This document shows positions 8,169 through 17,208 of a stretch of 64,000 nt of DNA, piece by piece. How positions within the stretch are numbered: the stretch's first letter is position 1; every line of letters starts with the position of its first letter. The notes under the pieces are model-generated. The model saw only the letters and a list, made by a program, of their open reading frames with translations. It did no database searches and was not told where the DNA came from. This DNA is from Streptomyces sp. JH34 (GTDB lineage: Bacteria > Actinomycetota > Actinomycetes > Streptomycetales > Streptomycetaceae), in the NCBI RefSeq assembly GCF_029428875.1, contig NZ_JAJSOO010000001.1:1736001-1800000 (forward strand), read 5' to 3'. Both the position numbers and the translations under genes were made by a program.

Positions 8169-8526
8169 GGCGCAGTCCTTCCCTAGATCCCGAAAAACGG
8201 CGAGCGGCCCTCGATCCGGCCGCTCGCTGCACGTCAGCGGCACCGACTGTGCGCGTCCATCCTGCCTGTAACGCGCATAAACCGGCGGTAAGACGACGCG
8301 GGCCGGGCCGCCGCTCCAGGGAATTGATCGGATTTCCGGGCAAGTTGAGGTTTCTCAGAGGTTCACGGCGGGGAGGACGCTCTCACACCCGCGATCACGC
8401 CATGTATGTGGCGTACCACAGCCCGTCCTGCATCCAGAGGGACTGCGTGATCACCCGCACCCCGGCCCGGCCGGGGGACCACCGGGCACACCCCCGTGCC
8501 ACCGACCCACGACGAGGGGGCGCTTC
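8169..8526. other. Divergent promoter region between cutR and a small ORF
   Basis: 358 bp without a gene. It must hold the cutRS promoter on the minus strand and that of the 57-residue ORF on the plus strand. Apart from the cutR leader hairpin I see no other clear element. Confidence 0.6.
8190..8226 (-). terminator. Terminator-like hairpin in the cutR leader
   Basis: Read on the minus strand, a 9-bp perfect stem (8226-8218 with 8209-8201) has an 8-nt loop and is followed closely by CCG and a run of five T (about 8198-8194). It lies 33-58 bases before the cutR start codon. No minus-strand gene precedes it, so it is either an attenuator of cutRS or a block to stray transcription. Confidence 0.55.
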
Positions 8527-8700
8527 ATGGACGCTTTCACCGCAGGTCTGCTGCAACGAATCAAGACCACCGAGTCCGACCTCACGAAGGCTCGCGAGAC
8601 GGGCGACGACTTCCTCGCGGACGTCGAGCAGGGAGAGCTCGACGACCTGCACCGCCTCGCCGCCGAGCACGGCGTGGAAATCGGCGCCACAAGCGTCTGA
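8527..8700 (+). CDS. Small conserved acidic protein, 57 residues
   Basis: A short helical, acidic protein beginning MDAFTAGLLQRIKTTESDL and ending VEIGATSV. Evidence that it is real: a GAGGGGG ribosome site 6 nt before the ATG, strong G/C preference at third codon positions, and a long perfect terminator 12 bp after the stop. The heptad-like run of Leu, Ala and charged residues suggests an amphipathic helix pair. I do not recognise a family and no function is proposed. It is transcribed divergently from cutRS. Confidence 0.8.
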   Translation: MDAFTAGLLQRIKTTESDLTKARETGDDFLADVEQGELDDLHRLAAEHGVEIGATSV

Positions 8701-8711
8701 GCCGCTACGAG

Positions 8712-8748
8712 AGGGCCCCGGACAGCCGTCATGGCTGTCCGGGGCCCT
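8712..8748 (+). terminator. Terminator after the 57-residue gene
   Basis: A perfect 16-bp stem (8712-8727 with 8733-8748) with a 5-nt loop. It sits between the small gene and the convergent inositol monophosphatase gene, so it may serve both. Confidence 0.88.
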
Positions 8749-8813
8749 CCTCGTGTGCCGGCGCCTGCCGGCGCCCTCCCAGGGCGTCTCGACAAGGTCA
8801 GGGAGGTGTCCGG

Positions 8814-9614
8814 TCAGTCGTGCCAGGCCCCCAGTTCCTCGAGGAGCGCCTGCAGCGGCTCGAAGACCCCCGGGGTCGCCGCGACGGTGAGGTCGCCGTC
8901 CGCGGGAAGACCGGGCCGGCCTCCGGTGAGCGCACCCGCCTCCCGGGCGATCAGGTCGCCGGCCGCCACGTCCCAGGGGTGCAGCCCGCGCTCGTAGTAA
9001 CCGTCGAGGCGGCCCGCCGCGACGTCGCAGAGCTCGATGGCCGCGGATCCCCCGCGCCGGATGTCCCGCAGCCGGGGGATCATCTGCTGGGCCACGGCGG
9101 CCTGGTGGGTGCGGACCTCGGTGACGTAGTTGAAGCCGGTCGACACCAGGGCCTGGTCGAGGGGGGCTGTGGGGCGGCAGCGCAGCGCGTCGCCGTTCCC
9201 GTAGGCGCCGCGGCCGATGACCGCGTGGAACGTCTCGCGGCGCATCGGGGCCTCGACCACGCCGACGACCCGCTCGCCGTCGCGCTCGGCGGCGATGGAG
9301 ACGGACCAGGTCGGGAGGCCGTAGAGGTAGTTCACGGTGCCGTCGAGCGGGTCGATGACCCACCTGATCCCGCTGCTGCCCTCGGCGCTGGCGCCCTCCT
9401 CGCCGAGGAAGCCGTCGGCGGGGCGGTGCTCGGAGAGGTAGCCGGTGATCAGCTTCTCCGCCCGGATGTCCATCTCGGTGACGACGTCGATGGGGCTGGA
9501 CTTCGTCGCGGCCACCCCGAGGTCGGCGGGGCGGCCGTCGCGCAGCAGCGCACCGGCCCTGCGGGCCGCCTCCAGGGCGAGGTCGAGCAGTTCGGACAGG
9601 AGGGGGTCGGTCAC
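8814..9614 (-). CDS. Inositol monophosphatase family protein
   Basis: A 266-residue member of the Mg2+-dependent IMPase/FBPase superfamily (SuhB-like). Metal and phosphate ligands are visible: EEGASAE (loop), WVIDPLDGTVNYLYGLP (the IDPLDGT motif) and HPWDVAAGDLIAREAGA (C-terminal WD-A motif). It probably hydrolyses inositol-1-phosphate or a related sugar phosphate. The GTG at 9614 is preferred, with TGGAG just upstream and the conserved LALEAARRAG helix soon after. The hemH gene ends 65 bp upstream on the same strand, so a shared transcript is possible. Confidence 0.9.
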   Translation of the reverse strand: MTDPLLSELLDLALEAARRAGALLRDGRPADLGVAATKSSPIDVVTEMDIRAEKLITGYLSEHRPADGFLGEEGASAEGSSGIRWVIDPLDGTVNYLYGLPTWSVSIAAERDGERVVGVVEAPMRRETFHAVIGRGAYGNGDALRCRPTAPLDQALVSTGFNYVTEVRTHQAAVAQQMIPRLRDIRRGGSAAIELCDVAAGRLDGYYERGLHPWDVAAGDLIAREAGALTGGRPGLPADGDLTVAATPGVFEPLQALLEELGAWHD

Positions 9615-9678
9615 GACACTCCAGAGGTGGTGTCCCGGGACGGGCTTGTCCGCGCCCGGGCGGCGGGAAGGCGGGCGG

Positions 9679-10803
9679 CTAGAACGGGCTGTCGGCGCCG
9701 GCGGCCGCCGGCTTGGGGGCCCTGGCGGGGCAGCAGCCGACCGGGCAGACGTCGTGGGAGGGACCCAGCGTGCCCAGGGCGCACGGCGTGACGGGGCGGC
9801 CCTGTTCGGCGGCGGCGCGCTCCAGGAGGAGTTCCCGGACGGCGGCGGCGAACCGGGGGTCCGCCCCCACCGTCGCGGAGCGACGCACCGGGAGTCCGAT
9901 CTCGGCGGCCTTCGCGGTCGCCTCCGTGTCGAGGTCGTACAGCACCTCCATGTGGTCCGACACGAAGCCGATGGGGGCCATGACGACCGCCGGGACACCG
10001 TCGCCGTGGAGTGCCTCCAGGTGGTCGCAGATGTCCGGCTCCAGCCACGGGATGTGCGGGGCGCCGCTGCGCGACTGGTAGACGAGCTGCCAGGGGTGGT
10101 CGACACCGGTCTCCTCGCGCACCGCCTCGGTGATCAGCCGGGCGACGTCGAGGTGTTCGGCCACGTAGGAGCCGCCGTCGCCGTGCGTCCCGTCCGGTCC
10201 GGAGGCGTCGGCCGCGGCGGTCGGGATGGAGTGCGTGGTGAACGCGAGGTGCGCCCCCGCCCTGACGTCCTCGGGAAGGTCGGCCAGCGACGCGAGGACG
10301 CCGTCCACCATGGGGCGCACGAAGCCCGGGTGGTTGAAGTAGTGCCGCAGCTTGTCCACCCGGGGCACCGGCAGTCCCTCCGACTCCAGCGCGGACAGCG
10401 ACTCCGCCAGGTTCTCGCGGTACTGGCGGCAGCCGGAGTACGAGGCGTAGGCGCTGGTGGCGAGCACGGCGATCCTGCGGTGGCCGTCCGTGATCATCTC
10501 GCGGAGGGTGTCGGTGAGGTACGGAGCCCAGTTGCGGTTGCCCCAGTACACGGGCAGTTCGAGGCCGTGGTCCGCGAAGTCCTCGCGCAGCGCCTCCAGG
10601 AGCGCGCGGTTCTGGGCGTTGATCGGGCTCACGCCGCCGAAGAGGAAGTAGTGCTTGCCGACCTCCTTGAGCCGTTCTTCGGGGATGCCCCGGCCCCGCG
10701 TCACGTTCGCGAGGAACGGGACCACGTCGTCAGGGCCTTCGGGACCTCCGAAGGACAGCAGGAGGAGGGCGTCGTACGGAGCGGGATCGCGCAGATCGGA
10801 CAT
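9679..10803 (-). CDS. hemH: Ferrochelatase (probably coproporphyrin III ferrochelatase)
   Basis: Inserts Fe2+ into a porphyrin. In actinobacteria the natural substrate is usually coproporphyrin III (the CpfC route) rather than protoporphyrin IX. The 374-residue protein opens with [14 protein letters not shown] and has the catalytic region around LAFTTHSIP and a Glu-containing [15 protein letters not shown] segment. Cysteines in ASYSGCRQY and in the C-terminal run [19 protein letters not shown] match a [2Fe-2S] cluster as known in actinobacterial enzymes. The ATG at 10803 is followed directly by the conserved opening; a longer in-frame extension lacks a good ribosome site. Confidence 0.93.
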   Translation of the reverse strand: MSDLRDPAPYDALLLLSFGGPEGPDDVVPFLANVTRGRGIPEERLKEVGKHYFLFGGVSPINAQNRALLEALREDFADHGLELPVYWGNRNWAPYLTDTLREMITDGHRRIAVLATSAYASYSGCRQYRENLAESLSALESEGLPVPRVDKLRHYFNHPGFVRPMVDGVLASLADLPEDVRAGAHLAFTTHSIPTAAADASGPDGTHGDGGSYVAEHLDVARLITEAVREETGVDHPWQLVYQSRSGAPHIPWLEPDICDHLEALHGDGVPAVVMAPIGFVSDHMEVLYDLDTEATAKAAEIGLPVRRSATVGADPRFAAAVRELLLERAAAEQGRPVTPCALGTLGPSHDVCPVGCCPARAPKPAAAGADSPF

Positions 10804-10929
10804 GTACCCGATCCTGCCACCCGCCGCCGACAGCGCGGCGACCGCCATCGGCCGGTGCCCCGTGTCACCGGCCACCCGTAAGCTGTGTCAGCCATCCGCA
10901 CACCTGACAGGCTTCACCGGAGCTACCCC

Positions 10930-12174
10930 TTGCCCAGCCCCTACCGCGCCATCTTCGCCGCACCCGGAACCCGGGCCTTCTCGGCGGCCGGACTCCTCGG
11001 CAGGATGCCGCTCTCCATGATGGGGATCGGCGTGGTGACGATGGTCTCCCAGCTCACCGGCCGCTACGGGCTGGCCGGCGCGCTCTCCGCGACGCTCGCC
11101 ATGGCGGCGGCGGTCATGGGACCGCAGGTCTCCCGGCTGGTCGACCGCTACGGACAGCGCCGCGTCCTGCGCCCGGTCACCCTGTTCGCGGCCGCCTCGG
11201 TCGCCGGGCTTCTGGTCTGCGCGCAACAGCGGTTCCCGGACTGGACGCTGTTCGTCTTCGCCGCGGGCGCCGGGTGCGTCCCGAGCGTGGGGTCGATGGT
11301 CAGGGCCCGCTGGGCCGAGATCTACCGGGGGTCCGGGCGGCAGCTGCACGCCGCGTACTCCTGGGAGTCGATCGTCGACGAGGTGTGCTTCATCTTCGGC
11401 CCCATCGTCTCCATCGGCCTGTCCACCGCCTGGTTCCCCGAGGCGGGGCCCCTGCTGGCCGGCGGGTTCCTGGTGGCGGGCGTGTTCTGGCTGACCGCGC
11501 AGCGCGCCACGGAACCCAGGCCGCACCCGAAGGAGCAGCACACCGGCGGCTCGGCGCTCCGCTCGCCGGGCCTCCAGGTGCTGGTGCTGACCTTCGTCGC
11601 CACCGGGGCGATCTTCGGCGCGGTGGACGTGGTGACGGTGGCCTTCGCCGAGGAGCGCGGTCACAAGGCGGCGGCCAGCCTCGTCCTCGCTGTCTACGCC
11701 CTGGGCTCCTGCCTCGCCGGAGCGGTCTTCGGCCTGCTCCACCTCCAGGGGAAGCCGTCCACCAGGTGGCTGGTGGGGGTCTGCGCGATGGCCGTGAGTA
11801 TGATCCCCCTCCAACTGGCCGGGAGCCTGCCGTTCCTGGCCGTGGCGCTCTTCGTCGCGGGCCTCGCCATCGCACCCACGATGGTCACCACCATGGCCCT
11901 CGTCGAGCAGCACGTACCGCGCACCCAGCTGACCGAGGGCATGACCTGGACCAGTACCGGACTCGCCGTCGGAGTGGCGCTCGGCTCGTCCGCCGCAGGC
12001 TGGGTGGTCGACGCCTCCGGGGCCGAGTCGGGGTACGCGGTGCCCGCCGTGGCGGGAGCGCTCGCGGCCGCGGTGGCGCTCCTGGGGTACCGCCGGCTCG
12101 CGGAGCCGGCGCCTACGGGAGGGCGCGGGGAAGATGACCGACACCTACGCACGGACGGCGAACACGTGGCGTAA
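10930..12174 (+). CDS. MFS transporter
   Basis: A 414-residue major facilitator superfamily carrier with about 12 hydrophobic helices. The loop motif VSRLVDRYGQRRVLRPV lies between helices 2 and 3. The substrate is unknown. The TTG at 10930 is chosen because GGAG lies about 6 nt upstream and the product starts in the conserved PSPYRAIFAAPGTRAF; an in-frame ATG at 10885 is the alternative. The last 41 bp overlap the start of the oxidase gene, so the two are translated from one message. This suggests the carrier moves the oxidase substrate or product, as inference only. Confidence 0.85.
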   Translation: MPSPYRAIFAAPGTRAFSAAGLLGRMPLSMMGIGVVTMVSQLTGRYGLAGALSATLAMAAAVMGPQVSRLVDRYGQRRVLRPVTLFAAASVAGLLVCAQQRFPDWTLFVFAAGAGCVPSVGSMVRARWAEIYRGSGRQLHAAYSWESIVDEVCFIFGPIVSIGLSTAWFPEAGPLLAGGFLVAGVFWLTAQRATEPRPHPKEQHTGGSALRSPGLQVLVLTFVATGAIFGAVDVVTVAFAEERGHKAAASLVLAVYALGSCLAGAVFGLLHLQGKPSTRWLVGVCAMAVSMIPLQLAGSLPFLAVALFVAGLAIAPTMVTTMALVEQHVPRTQLTEGMTWTSTGLAVGVALGSSAAGWVVDASGAESGYAVPAVAGALAAAVALLGYRRLAEPAPTGGRGEDDRHLRTDGEHVA

Positions 12175-13453
12175 CTGGGCGGGCAACGTCACCGCCCGGC
12201 CCGCCCGCGTGGAGTCCCCCGCCTCCGTCGACGAGCTCGCCGAGGTGCTCCGCAGGGCCTCCGAGGACGGGCTGACGGTCAAGCCCGTCGGCACCGGTCA
12301 CTCCTTCACAGCGGCCGCCGCCACCGACGGGGTCCTCGTACGCCCGGACCTGCTCACCGGCATCCGCGCCGTCGACCGCGAGGCGATGACCGTGACGGTC
12401 GAGGCCGGGACACCGCTGAAGCGCCTCAACACCGCGCTCGCCCGTGAGGGGCTCTCCCTCACCAACATGGGCGACATCATGGAGCAGACCGTCGCCGGTG
12501 CGACGTCCACGGGCACCCACGGCACCGGCCGCGACTCGGCGTCGGTCTCCGCGCAGATCCGCGCGCTGGAGCTGGTCACCGCCGACGGCACGGTCCTGCG
12601 CTGCTCGGCCGACGACCGCCCGGACGTCTTCGCGGCGGCCCGCATCGGGCTCGGGGCGCTGGGCGTGATCACCGCGGTGACGTTCGCCGTGGAACCCGTC
12701 TTCTTCCTGACGGCCCGCGAGGAGCCGATGCCCTTCGACCGGGTCACGTCCGAATTCGATCAGCTGGTCGCGGAGAACGAGCACTTCGAGTTCTACTGGT
12801 TCCCGCACACCGGTAACTGCAACACCAAGCGCAACAACCGCAGCGCCGGCCCCGCCGCTCCGCCCGGGCGCGTCGCCGGCTGGATCGAGGACGAGCTCCT
12901 CTCCAACGGTGTCTTCCAGGTCGCCTGTTCGGTGGGCCGGGCGGTCCCCGCCGCCATCCCCTCCATAGCCAGGGTCTCCAGCCGCGCCCTGTCGGCCCGG
13001 ACGTACACCGACATCCCGTACAAGGTCTTCACCAGCCCGAGGCGGGTGCGCTTCGTCGAGATGGAGTACGCCCTGCCGCGCGAGGCGGCGGTCGACGCCC
13101 TGCGTGAACTCAAGGCCATGGTGGAGCGCTCGCCGCTGCGCGTCAGCTTCCCCGTGGAGGTCCGCACGGCGCCCGCGGACGACATGACGCTCTCCACCGC
13201 CTCGGGTCGCGACAGTGCCTACATCGCGGTGCACCTGTACCGGGGCACGCCGCACCAGGCGTACTTCACGGCCGTCGAACGGATCATGACGGGCTACGAC
13301 GGCCGCCCGCACTGGGGCAAGATCCACACCCGGGACTCCGGCTACCTGGCCGGGGCCTACCCCGGGTTCGGCGAGTTCACCGCCCTGCGCGACCGGCTCG
13401 ACCCGGACCGGCTGTTCGCCAACGACTACCTGCGGCGCGTGCTCGGGAGGTGA
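12134..13453 (+). CDS. FAD-binding D-arabinono-1,4-lactone/alditol oxidase family protein
   Basis: A 439-residue flavoprotein of the VAO family with a C-terminal ALO domain. The N-terminal FAD domain contains VGTGHSF, in which His56 is the expected covalent FAD attachment, and the PP-loop region TSTGTHGTG. The C-terminal part holds the HWGKIHT motif typical of gulonolactone and alditol oxidases. It oxidises a sugar lactone or polyol with O2, giving H2O2. The ATG is preceded by GGGGAAG. Overlap with the MFS gene points to coupled expression. The exact substrate cannot be read from sequence. Confidence 0.88.
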   Translation: MTDTYARTANTWRNWAGNVTARPARVESPASVDELAEVLRRASEDGLTVKPVGTGHSFTAAAATDGVLVRPDLLTGIRAVDREAMTVTVEAGTPLKRLNTALAREGLSLTNMGDIMEQTVAGATSTGTHGTGRDSASVSAQIRALELVTADGTVLRCSADDRPDVFAAARIGLGALGVITAVTFAVEPVFFLTAREEPMPFDRVTSEFDQLVAENEHFEFYWFPHTGNCNTKRNNRSAGPAAPPGRVAGWIEDELLSNGVFQVACSVGRAVPAAIPSIARVSSRALSARTYTDIPYKVFTSPRRVRFVEMEYALPREAAVDALRELKAMVERSPLRVSFPVEVRTAPADDMTLSTASGRDSAYIAVHLYRGTPHQAYFTAVERIMTGYDGRPHWGKIHTRDSGYLAGAYPGFGEFTALRDRLDPDRLFANDYLRRVLGR

Positions 13454-13478
13454 GCCCGGGGCGGCGGACAGGACCGGA

Positions 13479-14510
13479 TCACCGGACCGCGTCCGTCCCG
13501 GCCCCGCCCTGCTGGTCCGGGACCTCGTCGGCGCCGGTCGGATCCGGCGTGGCAGGGGTGGTGCCGTCCGCCCCCGGCGTGGTCGGGGTGGCGGTCGCCG
13601 GTGCCGATGCGTCACCGGAGGCCGAAGGCGTGGGGGCGGGATCGTCGGCCGGTCCGTCGCCGCCGGAGGGGTCGGGCCGCGCGCTCCCGCCTCCGCCCTG
13701 GTCGGTGCCGGGCGCAGTCATGCTCCCGCCTTCCGGCACGGACCCGTCGTCGCCGCGGTCCGGACCGCCCTCCTGGCCCGTGCCGTCCGAGGACGCGGGC
13801 GAGGGCGAAGTCGTGCCCCCGTTGCGCTCGCCACCGACGACGGAGCCGATGGTCGTCCGCCCGCCGCCCCCCAGATCGTGGCCGGAGACCATTTCGTACA
13901 CGGTGATGCCGGCCATCGACAGGACGAAGACCCCGGTCGCCGCGAGGGCCGATCGCTTCCAGCCGCGGACGCGGGTGCCGTGCGTGCGGGCGTCGGACCA
14001 GGTGTCGTCCGTGGAAGCGTCGCCGGGGCGTGGTTCTCCCGGACGCCCGTCGCCGGAGCCCGCCCCGCCGGGCCGGAACCGCCGCAGCACCGTCGTGCGG
14101 TCCGCTCCGGGCTCCACCGCGCGCAGCACCGTCGTGCGGTCCGCGCCGCCCGCGTCGCCGTATCGCCCCACCGTGCCCAGCACCCGGGTGGCATCGTCCT
14201 CCTGTCGCGGGGGCGCGGACAGCGTCTCCCTGGTGCGCACGGTCACCTGTCGGCCCGCCGGGTGCTTCACCTGGACGGTGACCTCGCGGATCTGTTCCCC
14301 CGTGCGACGGAAGAAGTGCTGGAAGACGGAACCGCCGCAGGTGGCCACCACGCTCATCACGCCCGCGCCGACGATCGTCCCGTACACACCGAGCTGCGAG
14401 GCCATCACCGCCGCCGCCACCGCCGCGACAGCACTGCCCGCGACCTGGGGCAGACTCAGATCTATGCGCCTTTCCTTGTGTTCCGCATCACTCTGCGGCT
14501 TATGCACCAT
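13479..14510 (-). CDS. Hypothetical membrane protein with Thr/Pro/Gly-rich tail
   Basis: A 343-residue protein of unknown function. A short basic lead is followed by a hydrophobic hairpin (about residues 20-55, VAGSAVAAVAAAVMASQLG). A charged linker comes next, with a repeated TTVLR segment (DRTTVLRAVEPGADRTTVLR), then one more transmembrane helix (about 185-205). The last 130 residues are low complexity, rich in Gly, Thr, Pro and Ser, and probably extracellular. The ATG at 14510 is chosen by composition; upstream in-frame starts exist and the ribosome site is weak. It is convergent with the oxidase and divergent from sepH. Confidence 0.7.
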   Translation of the reverse strand: MVHKPQSDAEHKERRIDLSLPQVAGSAVAAVAAAVMASQLGVYGTIVGAGVMSVVATCGGSVFQHFFRRTGEQIREVTVQVKHPAGRQVTVRTRETLSAPPRQEDDATRVLGTVGRYGDAGGADRTTVLRAVEPGADRTTVLRRFRPGGAGSGDGRPGEPRPGDASTDDTWSDARTHGTRVRGWKRSALAATGVFVLSMAGITVYEMVSGHDLGGGGRTTIGSVVGGERNGGTTSPSPASSDGTGQEGGPDRGDDGSVPEGGSMTAPGTDQGGGGSARPDPSGGDGPADDPAPTPSASGDASAPATATPTTPGADGTTPATPDPTGADEVPDQQGGAGTDAVR

Positions 14511-15005
14511 GACCTGCCCCTGCTCGACACCTACGCCACCTTGCACCAGAAGGGACATGTGAGCGGATCAGATAGTTCCGATTCTGGAGGTTTTGTGAAG
14601 CACCACACGCATCGGGGGCATACCGCGAACAACGGGGTAAGCCAACTCCCGTGCCCGGTGAGAACTTCGGCGGCGCGCCGGTCCACCCACGTGGCCCGAA
14701 TGGAGTACTGTGACGAGCCCTGGGGCCGGACTCCCACACGGGTGTCCGGGACCACGGGAGGGGGCCGAAGGAGGCCCCCGAACCGGCGGCGCCGCGGCAT
14801 CGCACGGGCGCCTGCTACATGGAGCGGCCAACCGGTCGCTCCGCGTCGTAACCAGGTAACCGTGCCATCGTGGCGTTCCAGGGCCAAGGCCCGACACGCC
14901 GGGCAACTTGGCAAGGTTGTGGCAGGCTGAACCCGGGCAGGTCACACTCGACTAGCGGAAGCAGCGACGCACGTGACGTCGGCAGGCACCACCCGGGAGG
15001 TTCCC
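14511..15005. other. 495-bp region upstream of sepH
   Basis: Divergent region between the membrane protein gene and sepH. It holds a short GC hairpin (14760-14779). A GTG at about 14595 behind a good GGAGG site opens a 112-codon plus-strand ORF ending near 14930. That ORF is Arg-rich with atypical composition, so I do not call it. Promoters for both flanking genes are expected here. Confidence 0.5.
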
Positions 15006-16058
15006 ATGCCCGAACTGCGTGTCGTGGCCGTCTCGAACGACGGCACACGACTGGTGCTCAAGGCTGCGGACAGCACGGAGTACACGCTTCCGATCGACGA
15101 ACGGCTGCGTGCCGCCGTGCGCAACGACCGCGCCCGGCTCGGCCAGATCGAGATCGAGGTGGAGAGCCATCTCCGCCCCCGCGACATCCAGGCGCGTATA
15201 CGTGCCGGTGCCTCCGCCGAGGAGGTCGCCCAGTTCGCCGGCATCCCGGTCGACCGGGTGCGCCGCTTCGAGGGCCCGGTGCTCGCGGAGCGCGCGTTCA
15301 TGGCCGAGCGTGCCCGGAAGACTCCCGTGCGCCGTCCCGGCGAGAACACCGGACCCCAGCTCGGCGAGGCGGTGCAGGAGCGCCTGCTGCTGCGTGGCGC
15401 CGACAGGGAGACCGTCCAGTGGGACTCCTGGCGCCGCGACGACGGCACCTGGGAGGTCCTCCTGGTCTACCGCGTCGCGGGCGAACCGCACTCCGCGAGC
15501 TGGACGTACGACCCGCCGCGGCGCCTGGTCCAGGCCGTGGACGAGGAGGCGCGCTCGCTGATCGGCGAGAGCGACGACGTCGCCGCCCCGGAGCCGAGCT
15601 TCCCGTTCGTGCCCCGGATCGCGCGGCTGCCGCGCGACCGGCCGTTGGACCGCTCCCTGGACCGTCAGCTCGAGCGTCCCGCTCCCCCGGAGCCGGAGGA
15701 CCGGGTGAGCGGTGTGTCCGCCGGCGAGCGGGACTCGCTGACCAGCCTCCTGGAGGCGGTGCCGAGCTTCCGCGGCGACATGGTCGTCCCGGAGCGGCCC
15801 TCGCAGCCGGAGCCGCCCGCGCTCGAGCCCGCGCCGCACCAGGAACCGGAGGCGGACGAGCCCCCGGCCGCGGCGGCCGGTGCGGGTTCCGCGTACGCCG
15901 ATGTGCTGATGCCTCGCGCCGTGGCGGGCCACCGTGACCGGCTGACGGGGACGACGGACCGCCAGGCCGAGGCCGACGGCGTACGGCCGGGCCGCCGGGC
16001 GGCGGTCCCGAGCTGGGACGAGATCGTCTTCGGCACCCGCCGGAAGAAGCAGGACTGA
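15006..16058 (+). CDS. sepH: Cell division protein SepH
   Basis: A DUF3071-family protein of 350 residues, the Streptomyces SepH that stimulates FtsZ filament assembly during sporulation septation. The N-terminal 180 residues form the conserved domain. It opens PELRVVAVSNDGTRLVLK and contains a helix-turn-helix-like segment (about 58-100, RPRDIQARIRAGASAEEVAQ). The remainder is Pro/Glu-rich and disordered apart from a conserved C-terminal end, PSWDEIVFGTRRKKQ. The ATG at 15006 has GGGAGG 6 nt upstream. It acts in the cytoplasm at division sites. It is monocistronic, with a terminator 28 bp downstream. Confidence 0.93.
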   Translation: MPELRVVAVSNDGTRLVLKAADSTEYTLPIDERLRAAVRNDRARLGQIEIEVESHLRPRDIQARIRAGASAEEVAQFAGIPVDRVRRFEGPVLAERAFMAERARKTPVRRPGENTGPQLGEAVQERLLLRGADRETVQWDSWRRDDGTWEVLLVYRVAGEPHSASWTYDPPRRLVQAVDEEARSLIGESDDVAAPEPSFPFVPRIARLPRDRPLDRSLDRQLERPAPPEPEDRVSGVSAGERDSLTSLLEAVPSFRGDMVVPERPSQPEPPALEPAPHQEPEADEPPAAAAGAGSAYADVLMPRAVAGHRDRLTGTTDRQAEADGVRPGRRAAVPSWDEIVFGTRRKKQD

Positions 16059-16086
16059 GAGCGGGCCCGGTGGCCCGCGTCACGAG

Positions 16087-16118
16087 GAGGGCCCGTACGC
16101 CACGGCGTACGGGCCCTC
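16087..16118. terminator. Bidirectional terminator between sepH and the sulfurtransferase gene
   Basis: A perfect 14-bp stem (16087-16100 with 16105-16118) with a 4-nt loop lies between the convergent stop codons. Confidence 0.85.
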
Positions 16119-16141
16119 GCTCCGTTCCGGTGCCGGCCGGG

Positions 16142-16969
16142 TCAGGCGGGCTCCGGACCCGTGGCCACGGGCCGGGACTCGTCGGAGGACCATTCCGACC
16201 AGGACCCCGCGTAGAGGGCGGCCCGGTGTCCGGCGAGCTCCAGCGCCAGCACCTCGTGGGCACCCGAGACGCCGGAGCCGCAGTAGACGCCGACCTCCGT
16301 GGTGCCGTCGGCGCCCAGTGCCGTGAAGCGGGAGGCGAGCGAGCCTGCGGGCAGGAAGTACCCGCCCTCGTCGACGTTCTGCGTGGTCGGGGCGGACACC
16401 GCTCCCGGGATGTGGCCGCCGACGCGGTCGACTGGCTCCACGTCCCCCCGGTACCGCTCGGCGGCCCGGGCGTCGAGCAGCAGTCCGGAGCGGGCGAGCT
16501 CCGCGGCGCCGTCCGCATCCAGGAGGCCCATCGCGCCCGGCTGCGGCTCGAAGTCGCCCTCTTCGGGCTTCGGGATGTCGGTGGAGAGCGCACCCGTCCA
16601 CGCGGAGAGGCCGCCGTCCAGCACCCGGACGTCGAGATGCCCGGTCCAGCGCAGCAGCCACCACGCGCGGGCGGCCGCCCAGCCCTGGCCGCCGTCGTGG
16701 ACGACCACGGGGGTCCTGCGTCCGACGCCGGCCCGCCGCATGACGGCTCCGAAGTCCTCCGGGTCCGGCAGGGGGTGCCGACCGCCGGTGCCGGCCGGGC
16801 GGGCGAGCTCGGAGTCGAGATCGACGTACACCGCACCGGGGATGTGACCGGCCTCGTAGTCGGCGCGGCCGTTCGGCCCGCCGAGCTGCCAGCGGACGTC
16901 CAGGAGCACCGGCGGGCGCGGCCCCGCCGACTCGCTCAGGTATTCGGATTCGGTGATGATGGGCTTCAT
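16142..16969 (-). CDS. Sulfurtransferase (3-mercaptopyruvate/thiosulfate type)
   Basis: A 275-residue protein with two rhodanese domains. The N-terminal domain is inactive (VLLDVRW ... ADYEAGHIPGAVYVDLD). The C-terminal domain carries the catalytic loop VYCGSGVSGAH. A CGSGV loop is more typical of 3-mercaptopyruvate than thiosulfate sulfurtransferases, which have CRKGV. It moves a sulfane sulfur to an acceptor such as cyanide or thioredoxin. The ATG at 16969 gives the conserved MKPIITESEYL opening; an ATG three codons upstream (16978) is an equal alternative. Confidence 0.9.
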   Translation of the reverse strand: MKPIITESEYLSESAGPRPPVLLDVRWQLGGPNGRADYEAGHIPGAVYVDLDSELARPAGTGGRHPLPDPEDFGAVMRRAGVGRRTPVVVHDGGQGWAAARAWWLLRWTGHLDVRVLDGGLSAWTGALSTDIPKPEEGDFEPQPGAMGLLDADGAAELARSGLLLDARAAERYRGDVEPVDRVGGHIPGAVSAPTTQNVDEGGYFLPAGSLASRFTALGADGTTEVGVYCGSGVSGAHEVLALELAGHRAALYAGSWSEWSSDESRPVATGPEPA

Positions 16970-17208
16970 GGCTGCCATCTTCGCCCAGAGGCCGCCCCTG
17001 ATGCCGCCGCACCAATACGGTCGTATCACATCAAATCGGTCCTCGGCGTGAGCGGAAGCCGGAAAACGCGGCGCGGCCGGGGTGCCTCGGCGCCCCAGTG
17101 GTGCGAGCATCTGCACGGAGCGTACGCACCCGTATCCGTACCGCTGGACGCCGTTCAGGCCCCGTCCCCCCGTACGGCGACCCCGATGGTACGAGGAGAG
17201 GGAAGAAG

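Noticed and set aside
13479..14510. Serine/threonine kinase accessory or PASTA protein
   Set aside because: The TTVLR repeats and Thr/Pro-rich tail are suggestive, but no PASTA or kinase motif is present.
14595..14930. 112-codon ORF upstream of sepH
   Set aside because: It has a good GGAGG site, but its Arg-rich composition and lack of any recognisable domain make it doubtful. Ribosome profiling or conservation would decide.
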